NCBI GenBank assembly: GCA_963969495.1
Contig: OZ018317.1
Span: 36,301,726 to 36,365,725, forward strand
Source: Ceratothoa steindachneri
Lineage: Eukaryota > Arthropoda > Malacostraca > Isopoda > Cymothoidae
DNA length: 64,000 nt
Direction of reading: 5' to 3'
This document shows, in pieces, positions 1 to 11,830 of this stretch. The notes under the pieces are model-generated. The model made no database searches. It had not been told where the DNA came from and saw nothing but the letters and a program-made list of their open reading frames with translations. A program made the position numbers and the translations under genes. Every line of letters starts with the position of its first letter. The first letter of the stretch is position 1.

Positions 1-369
1 AACCACTATTTAACTATCCCTAACTTACTCCTAGTGAAGTAGTGTTTAGTTGATGGTAGCCAGCATAAGAGAACATAAACCATGTCGCTAGACCGCATTT
101 AGAACAGCACCTATGTTTTGTGCATAACTAAGCACAAATATTTACGAGCACAAATTCGTGCCACGTGGCGAAACTTTACCTGCTAAGAAGAGTAAAGTAT
201 TCGTGAGTACTCACGAGTACTAACAATTGATTATTGATCCTTGATGATGTTTATAGTTGACCTTGGGGAGTCAATGCCTGGGTAATTCCTATCAGGACCA
301 TTCACATCTGCAATTTCATAGCTAGGATTTGAGACCTAGGACATTTCCTAAAAGGTTAAAGAAAAATAA

Positions 370-800
370 CTTAAACCAACCTAACCTAACTTAACAGAGT
401 TAAAAATTCCATTTTCTATAAAAAAGACCCTTTTAAATTTATTTCTTGTATTTATATTTTTTTATTATACATACTATAGATGTCAAAGAAAAATAACTTG
501 ACTTAACCTAAACTAATCTGATATAACCTAACATACTCTAATCTAATCTAACCTAACCTAACCTAACCTAACCTAGCCTAACGTAGCCTAACCTAACTTA
601 ACCTAACATATTCTAACCTAACTTAACTTAACTTAACACAATACATCCAACCTAACTAAATATAACTAACCTAACATAAGATAATATAACCTAATGCAAC
701 CTAACCAAACATAACCTAACCTAACCTGACCTAATCTAATCTAATATAACCTAACCTAACCTAATCCAAGCTAACCTAACCTAATTCAACTTAACCTAAT
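370..800. repeat. Degenerate telomere-type (CCTAA)n arrays
   Basis: A short run of CCTAA-like units near 376-400 and a long run at 500-800. The pentamer matches the arthropod telomeric repeat TTAGG read on the other strand. Units are corrupted (CTTAA, CATAA, CTGAC and others), so this is a decayed array rather than a working telomere. The AT-rich sequence after the first run (about 405-490) resembles the sequence after the second run (about 815-900), which suggests a larger duplicated unit. Confidence 0.8.
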
Positions 801-1889
801 CGTCGTATAGGATACTATTTTCCAGTAAAACATAAAAGTCCCCCTTTAAATTTTATTAATTAACTTTATATTTTTGTTTATTATGCTATGAGATGTCCGA
901 AGTATCAAATGCTCTGAGTTAATGTTTATAGTAGCCTCTAACGTATATATGACGATAATGTACATGAATAAATCACCATACATATACAAACAAAAATGGA
1001 GATATACGTAAGTAAGTATACCACATTTACACATACACATATGGAAGAGTACAAATGGAAATATACTGTTTTCTACACCTGTAAGAATAATCAAGAATCT
1101 AAAGTGTGCAATCTCTAACTCATAATAGAATTATAGCGACCCAGGTTCAAAAAGGAGTACAGAATCAATAGTTCAGACATGGGCGCGGAATACCGGAGAG
1201 AGCACAAAAGAGTACAAACCCGCTCCACTCTCCTAGTACGAGACTGATATCTTGAGACATTGAAATAACAAGCAGGTGACATTTATATCTTAAGAATAAA
1301 TCCGCTGAATTAATTAGAATTGAATTCATAAGTTTCGATTTTCGATGACATTTGTTCATTTTTGAAAATTATCACTGTCTAGTTTACATACTGACTGTCT
1401 ATTCCCCTCCCGTGTCTCCGTCTTTGTGTCTTTCTCTCTTGCTCCAACCATCTTTCCCTACTCTCTCTAAATGTGTCCAGCTCGAATTGAAAAGAGGTTT
1501 CTGTTGCGGATATTGGGTTCGAGAGTTTAAGGGCATTATGGCCTTTATGACGCCTTAGTCGAAGGCGTAATTTGCGGAGGGATACCGATTCTTGAATCAA
1601 TAAAGTCCCCTCTCTGAGATTCGAAGCCAATATTATTAAGGGTAATAATACTGAGGGAAATTGATGACTTAACCCTCAGCCTCAATTGAAACGTATAATA
1701 TCGCCCTTAAATGATATACTCCTAAGGGTTTTTTGATGTAATTGCTGGACAGTGTGGAAAAGGCCTCCAGAGTTTGAAAAACTATGATCTGAGGGTATAT
1801 TTATACATTATCAATTGTGTCTTTCTCTTCTTTCTGGCGGTTTGATCGTCATATTAACGGGACATCACTTGTGATGCTAATTGTTGCTA
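801..1889. other. No gene seen; AT-rich sequence
   Basis: Short open frames occur on both strands, but none shows a recognisable domain or a convincing coding pattern. The first 100 bases resemble the 405-490 segment. From about 1395 the plus strand turns pyrimidine-rich. Confidence 0.5.
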
Positions 1890-2248
1890 AAATCTCGCGC
1901 TCTCTATCTCTCCCATTCTCTCCCTGTTTGTCTGTCTCCCTTTCTCCCTATATATATTTCTGTCAATCTCTCTCCCCTCTCTCTCGTTCTCTTTCACCTT
2001 TTCTTTCTCCTAGTCTCTATTTATCAATCTCAGGCGTTATCATTATATTCTCTTTTTCTCTCATAGGTTCTTTCTTAGTCTTGTTTTATCAATAACTTTC
2101 GCTCTCACCTTTTCAGTATCTTTCTCTTAGTCTAACTATCTGTCGCTCTTTTTTCAGTATTTTTCTCTCAGTCTCTGACTATCTTTTCTCTCTTTTTCAG
2201 TATATTTCTCTCGGTCACTGACTATCTCATTTTCTCTCTTACTCTATT

Positions 2249-2280
<32 letters not shown>
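1890..2280. repeat. Pyrimidine-rich low-complexity tract with (CT)n
   Basis: CT/TCTC-rich sequence with recurring 'tctctc', 'cagtatttttctctc' and 'gactatct' blocks, ending in a clean (CT)n run at about 2250-2279. The apparent Ser/Leu-rich open frames here are by-products of this composition. Confidence 0.8.
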
Positions 2281-2282
<2 letters not shown>

Positions 2283-3020
2283 CTCCTTACAATTATTATC
2301 CCTCACATTTAGACGATTCTGCCAATAACACATTGAAGTATTTAAAATCTTAAAAAAACTTTTAGTTACTAATATTTATTATAAATTATAGTTGAGATGA
2401 AAGATAGTGCAAATATTCGTCAAGACGTGTTCAAATTAGTAAACAAGCAATTCGCCACATCTGTAGCTCTCAAGAATTTTTTAGTTACAAAATAACATAA
2501 ACGCGGAATACCCTACCTAATCGATTAGTGAAAGCACGCCAGTTGAAATGTTTAAAACTCGGCTTCAGTATTTTTCGAGACCAGAGTAGCAATTTCCAAC
2601 TAATTTTGGTCGGTGATAATGAATATCATGGTTAAAATTGTTTGTTAGCTCTACTTTTCAAGATACACTTACGTGTCACAGCAGGTTTCAACAGGCTAGT
2701 GGGAGTGTGTTTCTTACCACACTCACAGTTTCACTCTTCTTCAGTATTGTTCCAGCGGTCATAGAAGGTGGTTGTGCTGTGCAAGTTTACATTTTAAGAA
2801 GAAAGTTAGGTGATTTTCCTATTTTAAACACTTTTTAAACTTATAATAAATATTTATTGAGCAATCTATTGATATGCATGTGAGGCATTTTATATTGATT
2901 TTATTTTCCTACTAATTGTTATAAATAATTCTGTTAAACTCTCATGCTCTATATTATGATAATAAATTTAAGAATACATTTTCTGTTTATCTTCTAATTG
3001 TTTGTTGTTTTCTTCCTCCA

Positions 3021-5620
3021 GATGCCTCGTACTTGTGTGAATAAGGCAGAAAACCTCTGCTACATTTGTCGTGGGGGGGACAAATGTATAACTGTTATGG
3101 TTAGAAAGGCATATCACCTATATTTTGGATGCAAGATTGGTGACCAGGATAAGAACTGGGCTCCTCACATATGCTGCAACACTTATGCTACTAACCTTCG
3201 CCAATGGTTGAACAAGGAAGAGGAAAGGCATGCCTTTTGCTGTGCCAATGAGTAGGCGGGAGCCAAAGTACCATACCAACAATTGTTACTTCTGCATGGT
3301 ACTTCCAGTATATAAGAGATTTTCAAAGAAAAAAAAGGAGTCCATTGCATATCAACACATTCCATCAGCTATTCGCCCATTTCCACATGGAGAAGGTCTA
3401 CCTGTTCCTGATGCACTAACTTCGGTATCCTTTGAGTCAGATGAGGAAAGTGGTAAGAAGGGAGCTGAGAAGGAGGACAGTGCTGGATTACAGTGACCCA
3501 AATTTTGGTGAAGCAAACTCCTCTAGGCCAAATCTCATTACACAAGGGAAACTCCATGATCTTGTCAGAGATCTGCAACTACCCAAGAATAAGGCAAAGC
3601 TACTAGTCTCTCGTCTTCAACAGTTGAATCTCTTTGCAGCTGATGTAAAAATTTCAAAATTTAGTAACCGTTAGCAGCAGTTCAACGATTTCTTCGTAAT
3701 GGAAGGTGATTTAGTGGCCTACAACAATATTAATGATCTGATGGAAGCACTTTGCATTAAATACGATTCCAGACGGTGGAAGCTGTTTGTCTTAGAATAG
3801 GGTCAAGTTAACCCTTTCTGCGTTTCTCAGCCGAGGTCAATGACGGCTATTTGCGTAAGGATTATAATACAAGCAGAGTGCAAATCAATTGAATACAGGT
3901 TGGCCAAATAGTCGACTATATTGGAGGTTCCGGCCCGATAGTAAAACGGATACAAAAATAACTTTACTAATATGCAAATTAATATTATTTTAGAGAGCAT
4001 TTTACTAATATACAAATTAATATTCTTTTAGAGAGCACTTGCACAGGAGAGTTGCACGTTGCTGTTACCTCTAATATTTGCCCCGAGGGAGTAATCCTTG
4101 CCTTGGCGCAAAGTTCAAATAATAGTCTCTTGACAATAACTATTATGGGATGAACTTAGATCTTGCTTTCGAGTTACAATACAAATTGAGGCTAGGCGCT
4201 CTGCGTTTGAGGAGCAGGTAGAACGAGCATGGGTGTAGACTCACGCAAATTAAACGAGAATACCTGGAGCTTGAGGGGTTCTGCGAGAATTGTGCGGAGT
4301 CCGATGGGACGCGAATAGCGGGTACTGACGGAGGGCGGGTAGAGGATACTGACGGGCAGGTGACGGCGGATACTGACGGGACGGATAGGCGGCAGATACT
4401 GACAGGGTGGGCGCGGCGGATACTTACTTTCAAATCTGGCCCCGGAGGATTTATAGTAGGGTAGAATGGGGGTTTCCTCCCTCCGTACAAAGGGGATGGT
4501 TCTAGAGCCTGACCCATCGGCAGTCGAGAGTATTCTTGCCCTATTAACACGATCGCGAGAAGGTTCCTGAGTTGGCGAGGTGAAACTTTGACCGAACCCG
4601 ATGGGACCTTTTGGGCTCTCACACTTGTCATGGCTTTCAGGCCACCACGGCGTCTCAGGGTTTCGCACTTCCATTAGCGCAGAGACAAAGGGTCGACCAG
4701 GTGTCTGTTCTCTCTCTCTACATTGAATGCGCGGCAGCGCGCATCTTTCTCTCTCTCTCTCTCTCTCTCTTTGATCAAAAACGAGTCTGAAAGAAGTGTC
4801 TTGCTACACACCGTCAACAGTGAACCATCAGTTCTTGTGGGCTATGCACTACATATAATAGAACCTTACGAGAATATAAAGCATATGTCTCAATGCATAA
4901 AATATCATGAACATCAAAGGCAGCTGTGGTGCCTTAAATGTTGTTGCTCTTGTGATGGGCTTGCAAGGCGGATACACCAAATACTGCTGCATTCTCTGTA
5001 AATGGGACAGCTGTGCAAGAGGTTTCATTTATATTAGGAGAGACCGGCCACCTCGTCAATCATTGGTGCTTGGGATGAAAAATGTTCAACATCCACCTCT
5101 CACTGAACCAAAAAAGATTTTACCACCACTACACATTAAACTGGGGCTCATGAAAAACTCTGTAAATCTATGAATAAATCTGGTCAGGGATTCAAGTAAT
5201 TAACATCAAAATTCCTCTCACTATGCGACGCTAAGATACAAGAGAGGGTTTGCATTGGTCTTCAGATCCGAGAGCTTCTTAAAATGGTGACTTTCAATCA
5301 GCCCTTCATGGGGAAGAGAAAGCTGCTTGGGAAGCATTCAAGTTAGTGGTAAATGTATTTCTCGGAAACAGAAGGGAAAGAAACTATGAAGAATTGGCGG
5401 AAAACCTCATCAAGGCTTACAAGAACATGGGATGTAACATGTCACAAAAAATCCACTTTTTGATTCACATTAAAACATTTTTTTTTAGCGAACTGTGGGG
5501 CAGCTCTTGACGAACATAGTGAAAGGTTTCACCAAGATCTTTCAACGATAGAAAAGCGGTACCAGTGTAAAAGGGGAACAATAATGATTGCCAACTACTG
5601 CTAAACATTGCAAGAGATGA
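3021..5620 (+). pseudogene. Broken gene of the copy A/B family, Cys-containing protein
   Basis: The ATG at 3021 follows a pyrimidine-rich stretch ending in CAG that resembles a 3' splice site. The first frame (to 3255) contains ENLCYICRGG, then YHLYFGCKIGDQDKNWAPHI and CCNT, which suggests a zinc-binding N-terminus built from several Cys pairs. Pieces in other frames follow: MSRREPKYH..CYFCMV (about 3245-3300) and LITQGKLHDLVRDLQLPKNK (about 3534-3593). After the insertion come TKYCCILCKWDS (about 4977), LPPLHIKLGLMKNSVNL (about 5122), and near 5518 a frame reading SDEHSERFHQDLSTIEKRYQ. Several frameshifts and stops make it non-functional. From memory, this pattern recurs in many arthropod genomes as multi-copy 'uncharacterized' proteins. 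A DDE-type transposase is possible but unproven. Confidence 0.6.
3795..4771. other. GC-rich insertion with minisatellite inside copy A
   Basis: Copy B lacks this block; its sequence runs straight through the equivalent point. The block holds a short degenerate minisatellite at about 4310-4430 built on 'ggatactgacggg' with GC-rich spacers, and ends in a (CT)n run (about 4748-4771). Two overlapping minus-strand open frames of about 160 codons (4143-4631 and 4192-4674) cover it. They have no recognisable domain and probably stay open because the sequence is GC-rich and repetitive. I see no clear terminal repeats or target duplication. Confidence 0.5.
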
Positions 5621-5862
5621 TTCTTCATCCCCCTATAGCCGTTAAGCAAAAAGGCAGAGAGTGGATATGGATTACTTTAAAACATAATGGAACATATTGT
5701 ACGTTATAATAAAATAATCAATCATTACATGCACTGTATCTTTAAACCTAGCGCCAATAAGCATTTTTCGAAGTGATATTTGGATTCAATGAATGAAAAT
5801 ACATAAGAATTAACTAATCTCATTTAAGAAGAACACGACTTTTCAAAAATTGTTGACCAGTG

Positions 5863-6399
5863 TACATAATGGTAGGATTAGATCAAAACGTCCAATATCA
5901 GAAAGTGTTTAAGTAAACAGAAAAGAAAAATATATGAATTAAAAAATACTAACGATTACAATATGTGCGTAAATGTCCTTTTTGTATTCTATTTTGTCAA
6001 TATATTCATTTCATCACTAGCAGGCGAGCTCCTTCAGGAATAGAAAATCTGTCCTATGCTCGATTCTGTATTGTTCAGCATTAGTTTTTTAGATAGAATA
6101 GAACTCTTCCTGACTCATAAGTACATATGTAGATATGTGAACCATAGTTCTAGAAATAGTAAAAAAAAAATAAAAGAAGTAAATAACTTTATTTTAATTG
6201 ATGCCCATTTATTAGTAATAACACTAGATTTTCCATAATCTTCCAGGCGATGTAATTATGTAGTAGTCAGTGATATTCTTTGCTAGATAGGCTCTCGCTT
6301 TTATTTCTTGGGCTTGTCTTGAGTGGATCCCAGTATCTTTGCTGGTCGTAGTTCTTTAGTATTTTCTTTTACACTTTCTTTTTCTGTATGTCTCTCAAA
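5863..6399. other. No gene seen; AT-rich flank
   Basis: AT-rich sequence between the right end of copy A and the LINE fragment. Only short open frames without recognisable motifs. Confidence 0.4.
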
Positions 6400-7165
6400 A
6401 TTTTTAAGTTGGGTAATAGTCAAATTTGTGAAGAGCCTATCAAAGATTTTCAAAATAATATTGATCAGGTGGCTAAGTGGCCCTTGTAATGGAATTTCTA
6501 ATTAAATCTTGAAATTTGCAAAGTAATTTGTCAATAATAATCTTAGAGAAGAATACGAGTTATTTGAAAGAACAAAGGCAGTGACAGAAAATGAAAAATA
6601 CCTCGGAATTTATGCTATAAGCGATCTTAAGTCTTCGAAGCAATCCATAGAGGTGGAAAATGAGAGTTTAAAATTACTGGGTTATATATAAAAGGCATTT
6701 CAATTTAAAAGACGAGATAATAATTGATAAGACATCAGCTAGAATACTGTGCACAAGTTTGTCAATATTTGAGAAAGGATATTGAAAGATTGGAAAAAGT
6801 GCAAGCCAGGGCCTTAAAACTAATCCCTTCTCTATGAAACTACATTTATGAAATACGACTAGAAAGGTTAAACTTTTCTAGCTTGGAAACTAAACGTTTT
6901 GAGAGGCCATTTAATTGAATTTTTCAAAATTTTTGAAATGAATAGATAATGTGAACCATCCAATTTGGTTTCAAATTAATAAAAAAATCTACACGGAACA
7001 ATGGTGTATCACATGCTCATCAAACATTTAGATCAAGTTAACGTGGAAACTTTTTCTCACACAAAATAGTTCTCTCACCAGTTGTTGAAAAAAATGTTTT
7101 AGTAATAGTATAGAAACATTTAAAAAGGGTTAGATCAGTATTTATGAATTTAAAATAATGAGAAG
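6400..7165 (+). pseudogene. Decayed CR1-like LINE reverse-transcriptase C-terminus
   Basis: Conceptual translation in shifting frames gives ENEKYLGIYAISDLKSSKQS, LLGYI, RKDIERLEKVQARALKLIPS and RLERLNFSSLETKRF. These line up in order with the C-terminal part of the intact-looking CR1-like ORF2 at 39.6-40.5 kb (EKDLGVTITSDLKFSKQC, ARLERVQARATKLIPS, RELDLFSLETRRL). The end (about 7020-7165) still resembles the last 60 residues of that ORF. There are many stops and indels, so this is an old 5'-truncated copy of a related LINE lineage. Confidence 0.75.
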
Positions 7166-7669
7166 TGAATACTTTTACTATTCTTTTACTATCAAATTTC
7201 CTAGTTGTACTATTTATTTCAACTCGAATATATATCATTTAAATTTTGCATTTCCACTTTGGTTTTACTCTCCACGATTTTCATACTCTCAATATAAAAG
7301 AATATATATCAAAATGGTTATGGTCCATCCTAACAAATCCTCTCATGGGTGCTTTGTGCGAATTTGTGACAAGCTTCACTATACCCTGATGTGGAAATTG
7401 AGATAGGGTTGATGGACTGAAAATCACATCCCTCTTCACTCTTTACACTTTTTTATTCTTTGGCTCCATTTCCGTACTTTTCCCACCCACACCATCATTC
7501 AATGGTCACTGACTGAAGTTGCCTTGGTTGGATTAAGCAGATTAGGCTTGTCTAATTATGATTCCAAGTAATTACCGAATATTTTTTGGCCCATTTAGAA
7601 TGGCTGTAAACAAGGGGGGTCCGGCAGGGGGAGCAGTGCAGGAAAAGCACACGACGAAGTGGCGCCCAA

Positions 7670-8266
7670 AGAGGAAAGAGGAGGTGCTTGTAAGGGAAAT
7701 GAAGTAGGTGTTTACAAAGGACATGGGGAAGGTACTTGTGGGTGAAATGGAGTGGTGCTTATAGGTGGAAATAAGGGTAGGTGTTTATGGGGGAAATGAG
7801 GGTAGATGCTTCTGGGGAAAATAGGGTAGGGCTTATGAGGTAATTGAGGTAGGTGTTTATAGGGAGAATTGTAGGTAGGTGCTTATGAGAGAAATGGGGT
7901 GTGGCTTATGGAGCTAGGTGCTTACGGAGAAATGGGTAGGTGATCATAGGTGAACTGGTGTAGGGAGTATGAGGTAAATTGCGATAAGTGCTTATGAGGA
8001 AAATTGGGGTAGTTGCTTAAGGAAGAATTGATGTAGAGGTTCATGGGAGAAATGCAGTAGGTGCTAATAGGCAAAATGGGGATAGAGGCTTATAGAGGAA
8101 ATGGCTTATGCGTTTATGGGGGAAATAAGGGTACGTGTTTTGGGGGTAAATGGGGTGTGGCTTATCGATGAAATTGGGCTAGGTGTTTATGGTTGAAATT
8201 TTAAGTACGTGCTTATGGCGAAAATGGGGTAAATGCTTAGGGGGAAAAAGGAGGTAGCTGTTTACG
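7670..8266. repeat. G-rich degenerate minisatellite, about 25-30 bp unit
   Basis: More than twenty imperfect copies of a unit close to GGGGAAATGGGGTAGGTGCT followed by TATG. Unit length and sequence vary from copy to copy, which indicates age. The plus strand is strongly purine/G-biased, so strand-asymmetric structure is possible. No open frame spans it. Confidence 0.8.
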
Positions 8267-8278
8267 GGCGGTCCGAGA

Positions 8279-8743
8279 TTGCGGTCCCAAACTCATAGAA
8301 GACAGATTTTGGGCCTTTGCGAGAACATGCCCCCAATCCTTTTTAACTCTTTCAAGAAAGAGCTGCAAAATATATCTGAACTTAGCCCTAACTCGACGAA
8401 TTTCACCAACGCTGAAATCGTTGTGGATGCGCCTATAGCGAATGTAGGCATATCGCTTTTGCCTGAGAGCCGTCTCACATCAGCCGACCACAAATGAAGC
8501 GGTCAACGTGCAAAACCGCCAGACCTTCTTGGAATAGTAATCAGACCCACTGCGATGAGTGTACCGGAGAAGAAATCAACGGCTTCATCATCAGACCTAA
8601 ACTCTTCGACAGGGGACATAGACATCTGTCAATTCTTGAAATGCGGGACACCACGCCCACTCCAAGCACCACCGATGTGGTTTTTCAAGAGGGCAACGGT
8701 CCCCCAAAAGATATTTGAATTGGAACATGGTCACTTCATTTAA
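8279..8743 (+). pseudogene. Unassigned open frame with one internal stop
   Basis: One reading frame stays open for about 155 codons from 8279 to 8743, except for a single TGA at 8495-8497. The upstream part contains PPILFNSFKKELQNISEL and SPNSTNFTNAEIVVDAPIA. The downstream part contains SSDLNSSTGDIDICQFLKCG. Composition is less AT-rich than the surroundings. I recognise no family. It could be a relic of a TE ORF or chance. The same region on the minus strand also has short open frames, so strand assignment is weak. Confidence 0.25.
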
Positions 8744-9119
8744 GGTTATCGACCACCTCCCACCCCAAATAAGGCCGTGCATATGAAGAGCACAGGGATT
8801 GATCGCGACAGGAAAATGAATCGGTTCTCGGACAGTGATGCATGAATTCATTCATGTTTACGACAGCTCTTTGATCAGGTCAGCAAAGACCCTGCTCCTG
8901 GGATTGATCGTGTAGTTACTGCTTAGATCTCCAAGGATAATAAGACATTCGGTAATCGGTCATTGACGCGGAGGAAGTCCGCCGCCTCAAAGTAAGCTGA
9001 GGGTGGAACATACGCGGAAAAAAATTATACCTCATATCCAAGAGTAGCTGATCTGCCGCTTCCTGAAAGGAATTATTTAAAGTCAAAGTGAGAACAGAAA
9101 TCATGGTGGGTTTGAAACA

Positions 9120-9660
9120 TGCATCCACTTCCCTGGTCTCTATCCAGTGGTGGTGAGGTTGTGTAGATAGAGAAGTGTAAGAAAAATAGGGGGGGGGGAA
9201 GAAAAAATAAAGAACAAATTAGCGTAGGAGAGTGGCGAACTGCTTTCTGAGTCCCTGGACCACTGCTAGCGAGCGGCGAATCCACTGCGCCATCCTGAAT
9301 CTCAAAAGACTTATTAAAGCGAAGCTTTTAAACCGCTCACTTGCACTTGTCACGCTATACAGCGCCTTCCTTGAAACAGAGCGTATTTTAAAGCAATGAA
9401 AAAGACCAACGCCGCTTGAAAACGTTATCTAAGGGGTAACGGTACCCCTTTCGGGTCTGAGCACCATTATAGATAGAGGGGTGTAGCAAAGGGGCGAAGA
9501 AAAATAAAGAACGAAAGTAGTCTAGGAGAGTTGTGAACAGCTTCCTGTGTCCCCGGATCACTGATAGCGAGCGGCGAATCAACTGCGCTGTTCTGAGTCT
9601 CAAAAAAGACATTCAAGCGAAGCTTTCAAACCTCTCGCTCGCACTTCTCGACAGGTTACA
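9120..9660 (-). repeat. Two tandem diverged copies of a ~300-bp repeat (SINE-like)
   Basis: The segments about 9125-9330 and 9425-9640 align with an offset of about 300 bp. Shared blocks include 'aaaaataaagaac', 'taggagag', 'tagcgagcggcgaatc', 'ctgcgc' and 'tctcaaaa'. On the minus strand the copies read GCGCAGTGGATTCGCCGCTC, which resembles the A box of a tRNA-derived promoter. I see no clear B box, so the SINE assignment is tentative. Confidence 0.45.
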
Positions 9661-9939
9661 GTTGCAAAACTCTTATACCTCAGGAGGGTGATCAGGAGGC
9701 ACGCGCACAACATAATCTCTTGAAGGTAAATAGCTAAAGGAGAGCGGTAAGAGTCGAGCCTCCGTAGTATCTCCCACTTTTTTCGTAGTCCAGGGTTATT
9801 GGCACTCTTTGATTCAAACACCCTCATAGGAATAGCCGTATTCTTACTGGACACATAGCTTGGAGGCTGTTGCCTTCGAGGCCTTACTCGAGGCAATTTG
9901 TCTCGTCGTCCTAACTTTCCTCTCATCCTGCCTCTAAAC

Positions 9940-11830
9940 CATAGGTGGGAGTGGCGGTTTTATGGCAGGAAGTTCATCTGGTTCTTTGGAGGATCCCGAT
10001 ATCTAGAAACACTCCGTCCAGGTGGGGGCTAGGCCGAGGATGCCGAAGTTCCTTGTTGCTTTCATTCTTACCAAGGGCAGAATTAAGACGCCCCGGAAAT
10101 GGTCTCACGATTACCTCCCAGAAATATACGTCCTGTAAGCCTAATAATTCGGAGGCGCGCGGCCGCTTCGCTTTTTATGAAGGGTCCACATTAGGGGTGA
10201 GGCATGAACCTTTGTTGTCACCAGCTCTACCTTGCTGGTGCCCGAGAGAGTTAAAACATGCAGAAAGGTTCCGAATTGATGCATTGGCTACCTTGTTTGG
10301 TGGCCTGGGGGGGCCATGAGCAGAGGATGCTTTCTTAATTTGAGAGTTCCACGTTCTGAGACAGGACCAATCCTTTGTCCCCTCTGAAAGAGATTCGGTC
10401 CGCAGCCTGAACGGCTATGACCTCTAAATTTTCGATCCACCTTACTGCTAGGTAGCAGGGTGTGGCTGGCAGAAATTCGCACACTTAGCATTGTATAATA
10501 TGGATTTGTTATGCAAAGCCTTTAAGTAATTTACAAAGATTTCGGTTTAACCTTACTTAGCACGTCTACAAGTTTGATTAGTATGATAACACCTCCGCGT
10601 CTAATTGCATAAAAGACTAGACGCGGCAGCGATATCAACTAGCTTGCACTGACTTGGGGAACCTGTCGAGGAACGCGATGAAGAGTGTAGGGGTGGTCCT
10701 CAAGGCCCTCTCCCTCTTTCGAACAGCTCTCCTGCGTTTTTTTTATATAGTTACGTATTCCTTCGCATAAACGACTTCTTTTAATAAATTCATAGTTGAG
10801 TGCGGTGTCACTTGCACAGGCGAGCTACCGAGTGTTCAAAGAACACTCAGTATGGCTTCCTGGGCAGTGGCAACCATATTCGCAAGAAAGGTCCCCCTCC
10901 CGAGAAACGGGATACCTTCCTGTTATCTACCTAGAACCTCAGCTAACGCTTGGCGCTGATGGAACATGTGTTATTTTAACAAAATGCTGCTATCAGTAGA
11001 CGGGATGATCAAAGGGCGTTTAAAGTCGACAGGCTTGGAAACGCTGGGCAATTCCTCGATGATAGGCCCTGGCTTTTTAGAGGCCACTCTCACCTTACTC
11101 TGCAGCTTACTCTTTTTTGACCTGCCTCCTTTTCCCGAGGGCGTACCGAGGCCATCCTTGGACTAGTCACCTGTTTAGTAGAGGAGCCATCTGTCCTTGA
11201 AACCCACCAGATGGAGATGAACCTCGATTTCTTCTATTATTTCTGCCTTTTTTTTTGTTTTTCTTTATGGAAAGGATGGCGGAGATTGCATCTCCTTTGA
11301 TCCTACTCCCTGCCACCAGGCTAGCGCATTTCATTGTAACCGGCAAACCAGCCTCCATCGGGAAATACGTCGGACTCAAATAAGGTTAAAGTACATGTAA
11401 CTACTACGCTGTTTGGCACGGCTCTACGGACAACACCACCGCCTGTCCTTCTAAAGGGTTTTGACCTAACTAGTCAGTCTACAGGGAGCCTAGATTTTGG
11501 GCTGTATACTTGCTGCATTCTTAGTGGGACCCTGTGAAAGAGACAGGGGCCCCAACTGATACAGATGAGATGCCGTCGGAGGCCGACTCCAAGGAAAACT
11601 GTGAAGGAAAAACCGCCTCAAGCGTAGACATAGGAAACGGAAAACTACCACTCCGCTAAAAAAAGGTTGGAGGGACCCCTGACAAAACACAAGGCGGGTG
11701 GTTACTTTCTTTTCAGATGTGGAGCTGTCCAAGGGCGAAACCCTTTTACCAATGGGGAGTAATGAGAGGGAAGCCCCTCCATCATTAAGAGGCATGTTGT
11801 TGAATTTCTCGCCAACCCCCAACTAAGGTT
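9940..11830 (-). pseudogene. Decayed non-LTR ORF1 (Gag-like), copy 1
   Basis: This stretch is a diverged copy of 61740-63330. Shared minus-strand protein signatures are TPHSTMN-(L/F)-(L/V)-KEVVYA (about 10760-10815) and LFIAF-LDR (about 10660-10700). DNA blocks such as 'ctttggaggatcc', 'cctgtaagccta' and 'tcggaggcgcgcg' occur in the same order in both. In copy 2 the same protein has a Gag-type FNLDRLSELMRAGWYRY segment, so I call this ORF1 of an I/Jockey-type LINE. The upstream minus frame 11490-11822 (MGVGEKFNN...) is probably its Ser/Thr-rich N-terminal part. Frame breaks are numerous, and no EN/RT partner is visible downstream. Confidence 0.5.

Larger units (their letters stand above)
2575..5862 (+). 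mobile_element. Copy A of an unassigned TIR-bearing element family
   Basis: This stretch is closely similar, by eye, to 21472-23761 (copy B) from the motif at 2575-2600 to the last base. Its right end reads TGTTGACCAGTG, the inverted counterpart of the left end of copy B (CACTGGTCAACA). The matching left terminus is missing: similarity starts abruptly near 2575. A roughly 975-bp block (about 3795-4771) absent from copy B interrupts it. Both copies encode the same protein family. The layout is that of a DNA transposon, but I cannot assign a superfamily with confidence. Confidence 0.6.

Noticed and set aside
370..800. Active chromosome end
   Set aside because: The units are too degenerate and non-telomeric sequence lies on both sides within the window.
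4143..4674. Two overlapping minus-strand frames of about 160 codons
   Set aside because: Overlapping frames in a GC-rich repeat block, Pro/Ser/Arg-rich, no recognisable domain.
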